Source: Tenebrio molitor
Taxonomy: Eukaryota > Arthropoda > Insecta > Coleoptera > Tenebrionidae
Direction: 5' to 3'
NCBI RefSeq assembly: GCF_963966145.1
Contig: NC_091047.1
Location: forward strand, 10,292,001 to 10,356,000
DNA: 64,000 nucleotides
Below are positions 1 through 11,492 of the stretch, piece by piece. Positions within the stretch are counted from its first letter, which is position 1. Each line of letters opens with the position of its first letter. Both the position numbers and the translations under genes were made by a program. Below the pieces are notes generated by a model, which saw only the letters and a list, made by a program, of their open reading frames with translations, did no database searches and had not been told where the DNA came from.

Positions 1-2842
1 TAGTGCAATATCAATCACATTGCTGGTCCCAAGTGTCATATGTGAAGTTCTACAGTTTACAATTAAATTGTCCCGAATTTATGACACCTCTGGTGAAAAT
101 CTTGTTTTCGGAAAAGTCTTTAAAAAGTGCATTTCTTGTTCGTCGAACTGTTGTAACCGCAATCGCAGCTCCAGATCTAGACAAACACGAGATAAGTTTT
201 CCGAGCCAGCATAAATTTTATAGCTCCAAAATATGTCATTTACAAAGTGTAAGAAACGGAGGACGCCTGACTCACCCCATCGCGACAGACTCCGTTTAAA
301 TCGAAATAAAAAAGCGGAAAACAAACACGTTTCTATTGAACCCCATATCGTATTTTTTGGTGTGGGATGGGCATTCCGTATGAATAAGTAAGCTTTTGGT
401 ATCTAGATTAAGAAATCCGTTCGTCTTGACCTCACCCAGTCGAGCACAACTGAATTCTTCCAGTAATTTATAGTTTTTAACTCAGCTGGTGCTTCCTCTC
501 GGTCCTGGTGATTTATGAAAAACAGATAGACAATACGGTGGAGCTCTGGTGTTTCGTACATCATCAACGCCAATAACATTGGAAGATGTCTTCATCACGA
601 CAAAAATATGTAGATGCTAATGGCTACACCTACACCTCTGTACGGACACACATTCCCAGACAAATCATTAGTTATGACGGGACTAGATGCCCCAACAGGT
701 TGTGTAAATTCGTACCGGTGAAGATTTATCTTGTGGCGCCTCTCAAATTTAAATTCGCCTCTCACCAGGACTCCACCGTTATTAATTCCAAAAATCAATT
801 TTTGAGGCGCATATGTTATCGAAGCCCAAGATAATTGGCTGGTTCTGGGGAGGTGAAGGAGCAAGAAATGCGGATAATTGGATTAATTGAATTAATTGAA
901 AGGATTATGTAAGTATTTTATCGGCAATTAGAGTCAGTGGGTCACTGCAGGGGAGGAGCGAATAAAACAACAATTAAAATTAGGAATGAGTTGTTTTTGT
1001 TCCACCAACAGATGTTTTAATTTTGGACGACGAGCTGTAAGGGCAATAATTAAAAGTGTGCCGCTCTGTAATTAACATTCTGCCGAAGAAGAGGAGGAGA
1101 GTGTCGATAATCGGGTTAGGCTGTTCGACGATTTCCAATCGAGAAAATAATTAAATCTATTGACAAAAATTTTTCACGGCGGTAATAAAATTTTATGCGG
1201 GGTTAGTTACTGACACGTTAATCGAAACTGGCAGAAGAAAGGGGCCATATCATGAGTTGTCGTCTGTCTTGCCTTCGCCGACTGCTATCTTTCTTTGGTG
1301 TTGTTTCCGAGTTGCCGTTTCCGATGGGGAAATTTAATTTTCTCGAGGTTTTATCGTCGCAGATAACTCTGCATTAACATCCATGTTTATATTTTCTTTT
1401 ATTTTTCAGACGCAATTTGTGGAAAATTTCAAATGAGAAACAGGTGATGTAAATGCAAAAAAACGCTCCGGGGGGTGCGCTAAATCGGGCAAGGGCGGCA
1501 TTATACAACGAGAAGTGAGCGGTTAAGGTAATAAATTTCGAACAAATCATCGTTTCTGTTGTATTTTAACTTGGACGGGATTTCGGTAATCAATTACAGT
1601 TTCACTGGGAAACGTCAAACGGGCAGGTAAAAAATTGCCGCCTTATAAGGCATCACCATTTACAGGTCTCAAGAACTAACACTTAAACAAATTAAATTTA
1701 AATTAGCCATCTCTAGGTACATACAACAAATTATCACCTCGTTCGGCTCTTCAAAACTGTGGCTTGTGTGGAGGTGAGAGCTGTTTGCGCAAGAAGAGGT
1801 TTTCTAAAGACTGACCTTTCTTGCAAACACAGCGACTTCTTTGTGCAATTGTACAACCAGTTGGTCTCGAGTCGAATTGATTGTTCCAAATGGAAATTAA
1901 TAATTTGTGAGAGTAACAAAAAATTAACGTCTATTGATTGATGGGAGAAAAAAATTACAAGGACGCATATACTAGACTTGTCAATTTACCATTGATTTCT
2001 CCGTGGAATTTATGTGTGATGTGTTAAAATTTTCATCGGATATTGTGGGAACAGAAATTTGATGTCTCGACATTTTACAAGCCAATATTGAAAATTGAAT
2101 TTATAAAATGGGAGCTGGCAAATTTTGATTCGAGCGTTTTATGTGTTAATAAAATTATGTACAGAAGATTAGAGGCTTTTCCTTAATCAACAACTAAAAT
2201 TAACCACCTGTTCAAACTAGATAAAATTCAACTCTTCACAGAATGTTTGATTTGATCGTTCCAATTTTCTCTTTGCAAAATGCAAATAGAAATGAGTTAA
2301 TACGAAAATGCTGAAAGTTCTAAATATATTGAGCCATCTTGTAAATAGAACAGAAAAAATAGTAAGTAAAAATAGTAATAGTAATAATGTAAAGACAGAT
2401 ATGTTTATTTTTCCTATACTATGTATATAAAACATGTAAATTGCATTATGGCGAGTGCAGTTTCAATGGAATTTATTAATATTTTAGATGCATTAGCCTT
2501 GTTCAATAATGGGTGAAATCAAATATTCGTCAAGAAAGCTCAGTCACCACACTAATGCACTTACGACAGAATAACAAATGAAATGAAAGCTAGTACCAAC
2601 GAAGGTTTCAACGTTTTCCATCCAGAAATTACAATTTAGAGGATGCGAAAGAAACTGGATGACCTGAAGAGTTTGGCCATAATCTCCTCTAGATTATGAC
2701 AGAATAAAATACTATATCAATCATTGAAAAAGATTGAAGCTCTATCCAAAATCGTTTAATAAAAATCTCAATAATTGACTAAAGCAAATCTTCAATAAAA
2801 ATTTCATTTTTCCTACTTAGAAAATTTGTAATGAGTACCAAG
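1..2842. other. Non-coding sequence, nothing recognised
   Basis: No gene or repeat is recognised. Short open frames (for example 3-299 and 586-834) are matched by open frames on the opposite strand over the same bases and show no recognisable protein, so I treat them as chance. The part near 1080-1500 is somewhat richer in G and C than the surroundings, with small G-runs. It could be regulatory DNA, but nothing in the sequence alone shows that. Confidence 0.6.
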
Positions 2843-2844
2843 TA

Positions 2845-3117
2845 CAGTCTGTTTTTTTTTATCAAAGGACCACCAACACCGCAATTTACATCCAAAATAG
2901 ACCTAGGGTGAAAAATCTCTTCATATAAAAATTGAGGTTATTAAAGATATTACTAGCGCAGCATGTTAATAAAGTTAATAACAACTAATACTCCTAACAA
3001 CTAATTTGAGAGGTATTTTTAATAACACGTTCAAATTTTAAATGGAAGTTTGCATACTTTCAAAGACAGGCGTTGGCTTGTATAGCCAATAGATATCATT
3101 AAATAAAAAACAGACTA
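2845..3117. mobile_element. Candidate MITE, 273 bp, TA-flanked
   Basis: The left end reads CAGTCTGTTTTTTTTT and the right end, reverse-complemented, reads TAGTCTGTTTTTTATTT. Both ends are flanked by TA (2843-2844 and 3118-3119). The matching part is only about 14 bases and half of it is a T-run, so this is a weak call. It lies directly beside the better-supported element at 3124-3509, which fits clustered TA-targeted insertion. Confidence 0.4.
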
Positions 3118-3123
3118 TATGTA

Positions 3124-3509
3124 CCGCGCGGTCAACAATTATTTAGATCAAAGAAGTCTTAGAAATTTTGGACGTATGTTCACAGATGTTCTGGAATGCA
3201 TAGAAGTATTTTTGGTTGCATATACCTGTTTCAATTTAAATTTGGAAATTTTTGGTGAAACTTTGTCAAACAGGCAACAGCGCTGTATGTCCATTCTCCA
3301 TTATCGAAAACACCATTACGAAAGTAGGATCAATGATGACTCTTTAATGTTCTGAAGTAAAAAGCATTTTTGCGTTAAAATTTGATTCATAGTGACTGTT
3401 GACAGTTGTTGGACGTTTATTAGCTCAGTTAGCAACTATACGAAAAATCTGATACTGTTAAAGTCACAGCCGCTCCTTATCTAAGTACGAGTAATTGTTG
3501 ATCGCACGG
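3124..3509. mobile_element. MITE, 386 bp, TA-flanked
   Basis: The left TIR CCGCGCGGTCAACAATTA pairs with the right end, which reverse-complements to CCGTGCGATCAACAATTA (16 of 18 match). TA lies outside each end (3122-3123 and 3510-3511). The interior has no coding potential. The size, short TIR and TA flanks fit a non-autonomous Tc1/mariner-type element. Confidence 0.55.
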
Positions 3510-3511
3510 TA

Positions 3512-4755
3512 TAATGTTAGGTTCCGCAGAGAGTAGGTACATGTCAGTCGTTAGGATATTCTGTCATCGCAGTCGTAAGACGGACTGCAAAGAAAGGAAA
3601 TTATAATAATAAGGGTTCGATGATGACAAAAAAACATCATTCTTCATCAAAAGAAGAATTTCCCCAAAGAAGATTATATCGTGAACATGGTGGGTTATGC
3701 ACGAAATTATATCTTATCAGGTTTTAGATTTCAACTAAACCACTGAAGGACCAAATTCAAGGAGTTGTGATAGGAAATAGAGATGGGATATTGGAAATAT
3801 CCACTCATATTTCCTAGATTTGATCCTTTTTTTAATTAGGAACAGTAATACACAGTGTTTCTTTTGTTTTATCTTAATCGTACACATATGTATACTTGCA
3901 GTACACAGTCGTTTTATTGGTTGCCTACCTCTCGAAAAATTTATTATTAATTAATTATGTAATTATTAATAATAATTAATGCTTTAGCTTCAATGGTAAA
4001 ACTCATTTTACCACTTATTCTGGGATAATTGTTGCTTACAATTACAGGAAATATCCGTAAACTTTGCCGAAAACGAAAACTCTGCTTACCAGTGGCGTCG
4101 CGTTTGGCAATAAATCATTCTTACGAATGTAAAATGTTGCTCTTGTTTATTTTATAAATTGTCTCCATTATCAGATAGGTACATAATGATAACAAAATGC
4201 ACGATTATAATTCCAACGTCTAAAATTAATGAGATACGATTTATTATAAAATACCGTTTGACACCACAAATTGTCTACGCCCATGCATTCATTCACATTT
4301 ATTTGTATAGAATTCCGCTACATGACCGATAATTTGCAACGCCTGCTATGGTTTGTTTTCTTTTTGATCCCTTTGTATAGAACTTTTATAGACTGCATTG
4401 AAACTTTAAAATTACAAAGCATTTTTTTTTCGTTTTTGAACGCTTTTTGTTTAGTATGAGTAAGTAGGTACTTGTTTCCAGCTAAAAAAAAATAACATCA
4501 TCTATGCCTAATATAAATAAGAGAAAAATTCTTGAGTGTTTCCAATTACCGGATCGTGGTCGTATAAGATAATTCTTGAAGGTTATTCTATTCTGTATGC
4601 AAATGTAGAGCCCTAGTTTTCGCTGCTACATTAAAGTTTTAGAGAAAAATTAACATCGCAATAACATTAACAAAACTTAAAAAAATTATCCCATAAATAC
4701 TCTTCGTTTGTTACATTAAATAATTTCAAACAAACCAATGCTTCAAAACACAATA
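3512..4755. other. Non-coding sequence, nothing recognised
   Basis: AT-rich sequence with a TAATTA-dense run near 3945-3980. The only open frame of note (4271-4459, 62 codons) is unrecognised and probably chance. Confidence 0.6.
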
Positions 4756-4923
4756 GGCCGTATCACGACACCCTTATTAAATTTAGTCATGACTCTAATT
4801 ACGATGGTGACGCATTCATCTCTTTATAGCACGTTATAATTGCATAAATCTATATCGTTTTATGTTTATTTTAATCACGATTTTAGTTATCGGCAACTTT
4901 AATAACGGTGTCGTGATACGGCC
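4756..4923. mobile_element. MITE, 168 bp, GGCCGTATCACGACACC termini
   Basis: The left end GGCCGTATCACGACACC, continuing to 4781, is repeated in inverted orientation at 4898-4923, with 25 of 26 positions matching. The interior is unique AT-rich sequence with no open frame. Target duplication is unclear: the left flank is AATA and the right flank CATTA. It is a very short non-autonomous DNA element, and the superfamily cannot be assigned from the termini alone. Confidence 0.7.
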
Positions 4924-6997
4924 CATTATCTATTGTAAAACTCAGTAACTAAATTTAATGGAAGGATTTTCAAAAACCCTTCTAGCATGAAACAAAATTA
5001 CAACATTAATAGATTAATTAAAACGAAATAATTAAAAACTTTTGGAATAATCCCAGTCCTCAAAGAATCTTATCATACCACGTTATTTGTGTCATGTAAA
5101 ATTATTTCCGCTCGAATTGAAATCGAATATCCAACTTATTTTTCGGGGTGAACTGTCTGCCCCTACTTTACATTAATAGACTTGAACTCTGTTACATCGC
5201 TTATTCTTCCGCTTCCTGAGGGTTAGCTATCTTTATTAGTTATCTTGACGATTCTATCCTATTCTTGTTATATATTCATTTCTTCCTTCCGCTATCAAGC
5301 CACTTCAATATGTTGCAATGTATTTTTGCTTTACCTTTTCCTTTTTCATTTTAGTTGATACCAACTATGTACTCGTGCGTCAATATTGACTGTAGATATC
5401 TCTTAGTAGTTGAATTTTTTTAATCAGTGTTCACAATTGATAATGAGTTACAAACCCATGAAAATAAACATAAGTTGCAAATGGATGTATGACCGAGATT
5501 TGAGGAAAATAAGAAGAATATCGTTTCAAAACCAAAAAATACTTGAAGCTTGTCATTCGTGGGGGCCACGCAGAATGGCAATATTAAAATGGAGCCTTGG
5601 AAAAAACATGAAAGTATATCTTTGTCCCCGGAAGGTAAAACCTATTGAAATCGGATATAGATGCAAAAAATTTAAATTGCCACTTCCTCCCCCTAAAATA
5701 TTTACATGCAAACTTCATAAATTCAGTGACGGAATTTGATACAACAGCCAAGCGGAAGTTATAAAGTAACTCAGGTGCGCATTGTAGCAGAATGCTCGCA
5801 GTAATAACACCAATCACAAGAGTCCCTTGAATAAAACATCCTAAATCAAATATAACAATTTTCGCAGAAAATCTAAACCGTTCCTCCAATTACCCAGATT
5901 CTGTTCGCATAATTCAGCCTCCATAAATCGCCAATGCGGCGCATCCTGGCCCGGAAGCAGGAGAGATGTTCATTTCCTGCGATTGACCGAGTTAGTCGCA
6001 AACGTACGGACGTTTGTACCTGGTGATTACACGAGATTTTCGAGCGCACACGGCCGAAACGATAGAATTTTAATCTTCACAAATTAGACGTTTCGCTCCA
6101 ATAAATAACGAAAAGTTCGGCCATTATCGTCGGCGAACGCAAATTCGATTTGCAGCGCTCCGTTGCAAAAACTGCATAAAACGGAACATAAGTTGTGAGA
6201 GTCATAAACAGTAGATAAAACAGATTTCGTAAAATCTCCACCGTTTACCAGCTTTACGTTGATAAATGGCCAGGAGTTTCGTTACTCGCTCGTTTAAGTG
6301 GTACAGTACTAGAACGGTTTTTGCGAGCTGCTAAAAATCGCCACTGGCCAGGACAACGTAATGGATATGTCGCTATATTTTGTTGCTTCGTGTAACAGGA
6401 CCAAAAATATCGCGCTTTTGCACTGTCACGTTCCCACACACAATTACAAAAAAACTTCCATTTTACAGTTTCTAGAAACGTGAATTGATAAGTTTCTGAC
6501 TTTATTAATTTCAAACGTCACCTATTAAAAAAACATGAAAGAAGAAACCTCCCAGTCTCCAAATGAGTAATGTACTGTCATATCACTGTTATTATGTATT
6601 GGGTTTATTAATTGTGTCATGCTAAAGTGTATAAATCAACGTAAAATAATTTGATTGGCTTGAATACTCTCTGGCGGCACATTTTATTGTTTTTCTCGCA
6701 AATTTGTGTGAAAATTGAAACTAAAATAAACAGAAACGGTACACAATGTTTTAGTTATTTTTGTTTGTTTAAACTTAATTACCATAAATCAAAAATCACT
6801 AGATTAAATTATAACCTGTTGGAATTGAAATTTATTTTTTGGGATTTTCTCTATTGTGTTTTATTTATCGCATCCGATAATTGATAACTTCATTTGTAAA
6901 ATGTGTTTACCGAGCACATTTATTGACATATTTATGTGCGTTTATTACAAGTTAAAATAAATTAATTATTGGCTTCGTTCTACTTTAGCATTGACGG
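4924..6997. other. Non-coding sequence with a GC-richer island
   Basis: No recognised gene. The open frame at 5410-5739 (109 codons) is lysine-rich, matches no family I know, and lies in low-complexity AT-rich DNA, so I do not call it. Bases about 5880-6180 are visibly richer in G, C and CpG than the flanks and may be a regulatory island. That is inference only. Confidence 0.55.
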
Positions 6998-7074
6998 AAC
7001 GTTATAGATATGGAAAAGTAACTAAGCGCGCTTATAAGGTACGTGGAATTTATGACAGATTTCTCACTAACGTA

Positions 7075-7408
7075 CTATTCCGGCCAAAAAATTTCGTCCA
7101 CCCTTTTCCTGTCATTTCACAAAAATTGCGTGTTTATTGTCATTATGATTGACGTTTGCAAATGAAAATTTGAAATTTCTTACTGTCACCCATAAAAACA
7201 CAATTTGATTGACACACGTCAACATGTGAAGTGAGGTTATTCGTTCCTAAAGGCTGCTTTACAGCATACGTGAGTAGAATGACAGTTGTGGAAGAAATTT
7301 TGATTGACACATGTCAACATGTGAAGTGAGGTTATTCGTTCCTAAAGGCTACTTTACAGCATACGTGAATAGAATGACAGTTGTGGACGAAATTTTTGTC
7401 CGCCATTG
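7075..7408. mobile_element. MITE, 334 bp, inserted into family F copy 1
   Basis: The left end (7075-7101) and reverse-complemented right end share the pattern C-n-AT-n-n-CGG-n-CAAAAA(A)TTTCGTCCAC. TA flanks both sides (7073-7074 and 7409-7410). The homologous F copy at 11163-11232 runs straight through this point (ACGTACAGTTC at 11208-11218), so it is an uninterrupted reference site that defines the insertion and its TA duplication. The interior contains a 95-bp tandem duplication, so the right-hand inner sequence is present twice. No coding potential. Confidence 0.82.
7207..7396 (+). repeat. Tandem duplication, two 95-bp units
   Basis: Unit 1 starts at 7207 (GATTGACACACGTCAACATG) and unit 2 at 7302 (GATTGACACATGTCAACATG), exactly 95 bases apart. 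The units differ at only a handful of positions, such as GGCTGC versus GGCTAC and GAGTAG versus GAATAG. The repeat lies wholly inside the inserted MITE and includes its subterminal inverted-repeat sequence, so the element carries a partial second copy of its right end. Confidence 0.95.
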
Positions 7409-7556
7409 TACAGTTCAATCATAAGTTTTAAGCGACCTTTAGTTACATATTTAGTTTACATAAGAATTAGAATTTGTTTACTTTCCTCACAAATAAATCT
7501 TATTGCATTATATTAGTCTGTCACCATTAAATATCTTGGGTAAAATAAAATACAAA

Positions 7557-7718
7557 GGGCCAGTTTACAGAAGCGAAATTAAGTTAATCGCAATCAAATG
7601 CGAGATTAACTGAACACGTGATCAGATTGAACCAATCGAAGTTTCGGATTCACGGGTTAATCGCGCATTAAAATTTAATTCGAATTAAATATTGAATTCT
7701 CTTTCTATAAACTGGCCC
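7557..7718. mobile_element. MITE, 162 bp, GGGCCAGTTTAYAGAA termini
   Basis: The left end GGGCCAGTTTACAGAA (7557-7572) is inverted at 7703-7718, with one mismatch. AAA lies outside both ends, so a 3-bp target duplication is possible. The interior is rich in TTAATCGC and AATTCGAATT motifs and non-coding. The class is unassigned: the ends do not resemble the TA-CAG type common elsewhere in the window. Confidence 0.65.
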
Positions 7719-9577
7719 AAAGTTACTTTTACAACTCTTTTGTGAACAAAGATAAAATCGCACTTTACACAGCCTATGTTTAGCAAACATTGCACAACAA
7801 AGTTTTTGAAAGAGTACTTGGAAAGCTTTAACAAGCTGCCTTAATTAGAAAATTACTAATGGTCATTGTAGAAGCCAAATTGAATTAACATCCTATAAGC
7901 ATAACATAACACTAACCATAACGATAACATTAACAGGAATGGATGAGCGCTAAAAAACTTTTTATCTCATTGCAAAGAATAAAATTTGTGTATTGAAGGA
8001 ACTCAATAAATCTTTTAAATGTTTAACATAATTATACAATTTAAAAGAATCTCAGAAATGTCAAATTTATCCCAAAAGTATATTTAGTTCAGTATACTTG
8101 GTGCGGCGAACCAGTGGAGTAGTCAGGAGGTGTTCACGTGATAGTTCGTAGCGAAGTCGGGAAAAGCCTGATTTACACTGTCTCGCCAAATTTGAGTTTT
8201 GTGCGGGAAACTTAAATCTTACTTTTAACCAATAGGGCCACGACAGTTTATTACTCTATTGGGTGGGTCGCCGCGTCGACTATAGTAAATATAGTTAATA
8301 GTTATAGTTATAGTTAATATTTTTTTGTAACATCTCGTCCATCATACTCCGAACAAATTGAATGACAACAAACGTATGTATGGCCAGTTTCATAGTGATA
8401 ATGACTGATCAGTGATCAGCAATAAATGCAGAAAAGCGATATGCATTTTTTATATTAAAGAGATGAAGCAAATTACCAAAACAATAAATTAATGCCGGAA
8501 AGCTCGACACCCACAGTAGATGGTCAAATGGTACGGGATAATTTACTCAACTCTCGCGCTAAATCCATAAATTTTAAATTTTACGAGCGCGTACTTTACT
8601 TCCAGGCGCTATAATCAAAAGCCATCATCAACGTCATTCGGTGATCATTTTGAATGTAATTAAAAACGAAATTAATTACGACCAGACCGGCTGATTTCCA
8701 CTCAAACGTAATCGTTCGCATTTCACACTATAAATGTTTAAAAGTCCCGAACTGTTGTTATATGCATGAGAGAAGGGTAAGGCAGAGGCACTCCGTCTGA
8801 ATGATTAAAAAACTTGGTGACGCATTCAGCTCTCGATAATCCGGGAGCTCCTCACTTCCGGTTCGGAACGATCCAGAACCGCCGTCGCATTTCCACTCTC
8901 ACACCTAAACCGCTGGAAAGATGCCAGACACTCAGCCAAACACAACAAAATTACCCCGTCCGAATAATTCCACCAATATTTATTCTAGTTGATGAAGTTT
9001 CCGAGTCTCTGCTTGTCGGCGTGTCTTGTCTTAATTTATTTCGAGCTCAATGGGGCTAACTGGGCTGAAACTGCAGTTTGCTGATGGGGAGCTTGTATGG
9101 TGCGGTTGGGGAAGTTTTTGCGCATTTCCATAAATATTTCTTGGTCTGTGCACATCTGAGCAATTTCCCCGGGAAGGAAAGCGCATCATTTTATTTTGCT
9201 GGTGCGGTTGCTGCTCTGATGAATATCTCCATTAACTTAATCTCGACCGAGAAGAATTCTGAAATGTCTGTCCGACACATACGAGAAGACAAAATTCCAT
9301 TCCCACTCGTCCCATTCAATGGTCTTGAATCAGAGTAAATTGCCCCCGAACTGTTGTTGGCGAAACAGATCGACCACGAAACACCGTTACCAGATTCTTG
9401 CAAATCGAATCAGAATTTCGACCCTTTTTATTCAATCGCGTCCGTTTCGTTTAGGCTTTCAATGAATTCTGGTTCTTTCATTATCAAAAAGAATGTGGAA
9501 ATAAAATGAGTAATATGTCAGGACTTCTTGACATACTATGTAGGTATTTCAGCTATGAATGTGTTAGTTATTGCCAA
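7719..9577. other. Non-coding sequence with a GC-richer island
   Basis: No recognised gene. A short degenerate TATAGT-type run lies at about 8279-8320. Bases about 8780-9420 are clearly richer in G and C, and open frames overlap there on both strands (8814-9059, 9078-9338, 9191-9403). Double-strand openness is what GC-rich non-coding DNA gives by chance, and no protein family is recognisable. Confidence 0.55.
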
Positions 9578-9635
9578 AACGTTACAGATGTGGATTGGGG
9601 ACTTGTTAAGTTGGCACTACCAGGAAAAGTAACTA
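9578..9635 (+). mobile_element. Family F MITE copy 2, left half
   Basis: The sequence starts AACGTTACAGATGTGGATTG and ends AAAAGTAACTA, matching the left part of F copy 1 (6998-7024) apart from about 30 extra bases. It stops abruptly at TA (9634-9635). The continuation is found at 11161, so the two pieces form one F copy split by about 1.5 kb of other elements. Confidence 0.7.
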
Positions 9636-9992
9636 AAGTCCATTCAAAAATCAAAAAACCACCACCTGCTGCTTTAGGCTGGTAAAAATTTAAAAACCCT
9701 AGATAGTTATTTTTTCTTGCAATGTTTGTAACTATAAATTATGACATTTGATTCAAAATACAATTCAATTGCTTGGAATTTCGTTCAAATTGTTTTATTA
9801 TTGCTCAGTACGATTCAGTTATTTATTTATTTTTATAATTTTTGCTTAAACATGCCCAGAAAAACAAGACACTTAATAAATACTTAACCTCAAAATTACA
9901 ATTCTCACCAAATTTTACACTAGACAGCGTTGCCGATAGTAATTATCGAGGAAAATGCGACGTTGGTGGTTTTTTTATTTTTTAATGGACTA
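9636..9992. mobile_element. MITE E1, 357 bp, TA-flanked
   Basis: The TIR AGTCCATTCAAAAATCAAAA continues to 9664 and is inverted at 9964-9991, with 26 of 28 positions matching. TA lies outside both ends (9634-9635 and 9993-9994). The interior is AT-rich and non-coding. It is the first of four elements stacked inside family F copy 2. Its outer bases (AGTCC) resemble those of element K at 10412-11160. Confidence 0.75.
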
Positions 9993-9994
9993 TA

Positions 9995-10137
9995 ATAGTT
10001 ATTTTTATATTAAGTGCGCGAAGAGTGTTTTTTGTGCATGAAAAGGTCTTTTACGCCGAGACGAAGGTCGAGGCAGTATAAGCCTTTGAATGCACAAAAA
10101 CATCTTCGCGCACGAAATATAAACAATATTTTTTCTA
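9995..10137. mobile_element. Hairpin element E2, about 143 bp
   Basis: This is almost one long imperfect inverted repeat. GTGCGCGAAGA followed by TGTTTTTTGTGCATG on the left pairs with TGCACAAAAACATCTTCGCGCAC on the right, and TTTATATT is paired further out. The apex is GC-rich (ACGCCGAGACGAAGGTCGAGGC). TA lies at both sides (9993-9994 and 10138-10139), though exact ends are uncertain by about 2 bases. Folded as RNA or single-stranded DNA it would form a hairpin of about 105 nt. Confidence 0.65.
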
Positions 10138-10139
10138 TA

Positions 10140-10409
10140 ATTGATTCAAAAAATTGAAATTAAAAATTCAAATTTTTGAAGGAACTCTGAAATTTCAATG
10201 CAGTGACCATGTTGCTAGGTAACTAATAAAAAACAGTGCGTGAAATGAAAAACAGAAATAGTCGTATGCGTGAAATTGCATTTCACACACTGTTTTGTAT
10301 GGTTTCTATGGTTTCGATCTTACTAACAATGTAAAAAAAAAGACACGTAAGAAAATGACCCACTTCATGCACAGATAACTATGCGTGAATTTCAATGTTT
10401 TGAATCAAT
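10140..10409. mobile_element. MITE J, 270 bp, TA-flanked
   Basis: The TIR ATTGATTCAAAAAATTGAAA (10140-10159) is inverted at 10390-10409, with one mismatch. TA lies at 10138-10139 and 10410-10411. The interior contains the inverted pair CAGTGCGTGAAATG / CATTTCACACACTG. It is the third of the four stacked elements. Confidence 0.72.
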
Positions 10410-10411
10410 TA

Positions 10412-11160
10412 TAGTCCTTTTTTTTAAATCAATTGTCAGTGTCAAAATTCCCTCAAAGAACAGGCTGTATCACCCTAAAACCTTTCATTTCGGAACACCT
10501 CTATCGTAAAATCTCCCTAGATCAGGTTTGAGGTTATGTCAGTAATTTTTAAATGTCAGAAAAGTTTCAGGTGTAACCAAATTTTATACCAAAAGACAAG
10601 AAATAAAGACCATAATGACACTGAAAAGTGCAACTGAACATATACAGGAAAATGGGAATTTATTTAACGGGTAATATAAGCAGTTTACCTATTCATCTTT
10701 AGAATCGTCTTCCGAATATGATTCTACGGAAAGTTGAATTATTATTGAAAGAATGTCCTCAATTGGTAGATTTCACATCAATTAATTCCAGTTCTCTCTA
10801 ATCAGTTCCTCACAGTGACGAACACCATTGGCCCATATATTAAAATTATAAAAGAAAGTACCTCGAATATGTGTGCATCTTTACTGCAATTTAGCATGGT
10901 CGGTTTTTCTCTCTGCATTTCTTCACGTAATCTAATCCTAGCCAATTTTGTTGTGTTAGATCCTTGCTTTCGGAAACTCATTTAACTTTTTATTTTTATT
11001 TAAATGTAATTGCGGCTTCACTAGCGCAAGCGCCTTCACAATTCACATCAATGACTGACATACAGTTGACATTTTACGTTGCCAACCTAATTACTATCAA
11101 ATAACCAGTGGCTCATACCAACCTGACACTTTGACAATTGATTATAAAAAAAAAAGACTT
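10412..11160. mobile_element. MITE K, 749 bp, TA-flanked
   Basis: The left end TAGTCC followed by a T-run and AATCAATTGTCA is inverted at the right end (TGACAATTGAT, A-run, AGACTT). TA lies at 10410-10411 and 11161-11162. The left TA is shared with the right side of element J. No protein trace was seen inside. It is the fourth of the stack, and immediately after its right TA the family F sequence resumes. Confidence 0.65.
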
Positions 11161-11232
11161 TAGACGCGCTTATAAGGTCTTTGGAGTTTATGACAGATTT
11201 CTCACTAACGTACAGTTCAATCATAAGTTCTA
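11161..11232 (+). mobile_element. Family F MITE copy 2, right half
   Basis: TAGACGCGCTTATAAGGT continues the F sequence interrupted at 9635. The block through TTTATGACAGATTTCTCACT and AGTTCAATCATAAGTT matches F copy 1, except that here it is continuous across the site where F copy 1 holds the 334-bp insert. The right end is truncated after about 11232. Confidence 0.75.
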
Positions 11233-11255
11233 TAGATTAGAAGATGAATGAAGTA

Positions 11256-11490
11256 CAGTCGCGAGCAATAAATTTTGGTCGTCAAGGTCATTTTTTGACG
11301 CAATCGAAAATGTTCCGTTGTAAAACAGTCGTAAATATCATGTTGTATGACATCAATTGTCATTTTTTTAATAATTTTTTTGACACTTTGTTGACATAGG
11401 CATAATTAGGCAGGGAAATTTTTTAAATCTGTGACAATCTAACCAAATTTTGAAATGACATTGACGACCAAAATTTATTGCTCGCGACAG
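11256..11490. mobile_element. MITE, 235 bp, CAGTCGCGAGCAATAAATTT termini
   Basis: The left end CAGTCGCGAGCAATAAATTT extends to about 11293 and is inverted at the right end with 2-3 mismatches over 38 bases. TA flanks both sides (11254-11255 and 11491-11492). The interior is non-coding. The long, well-preserved TIR suggests one of the less decayed insertions here. It lies 20 bp beyond the truncated F copy. Confidence 0.85.
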
Positions 11491-11492
11491 TA

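Larger units (their letters stand above)
6998..7443. mobile_element. Family F MITE copy 1, interrupted by another element
   Basis: The left end AACGTTATAGATATGG is followed by AAAAGTAACTAAGCGCGCTT and then a block shared with the F copy at 11163-11232. After the interruption (7075-7408) the F sequence resumes with AGTTCAATCATAAGTT and AAGCGACCTTTAGTT, which is also found in the short F copy at 20176-20245. Without the insert this copy is only about 110 bp. The expected right TIR (compare CCACATCTAAAACGTT at 20230-20245) is degenerate or lost here. Confidence 0.65.
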
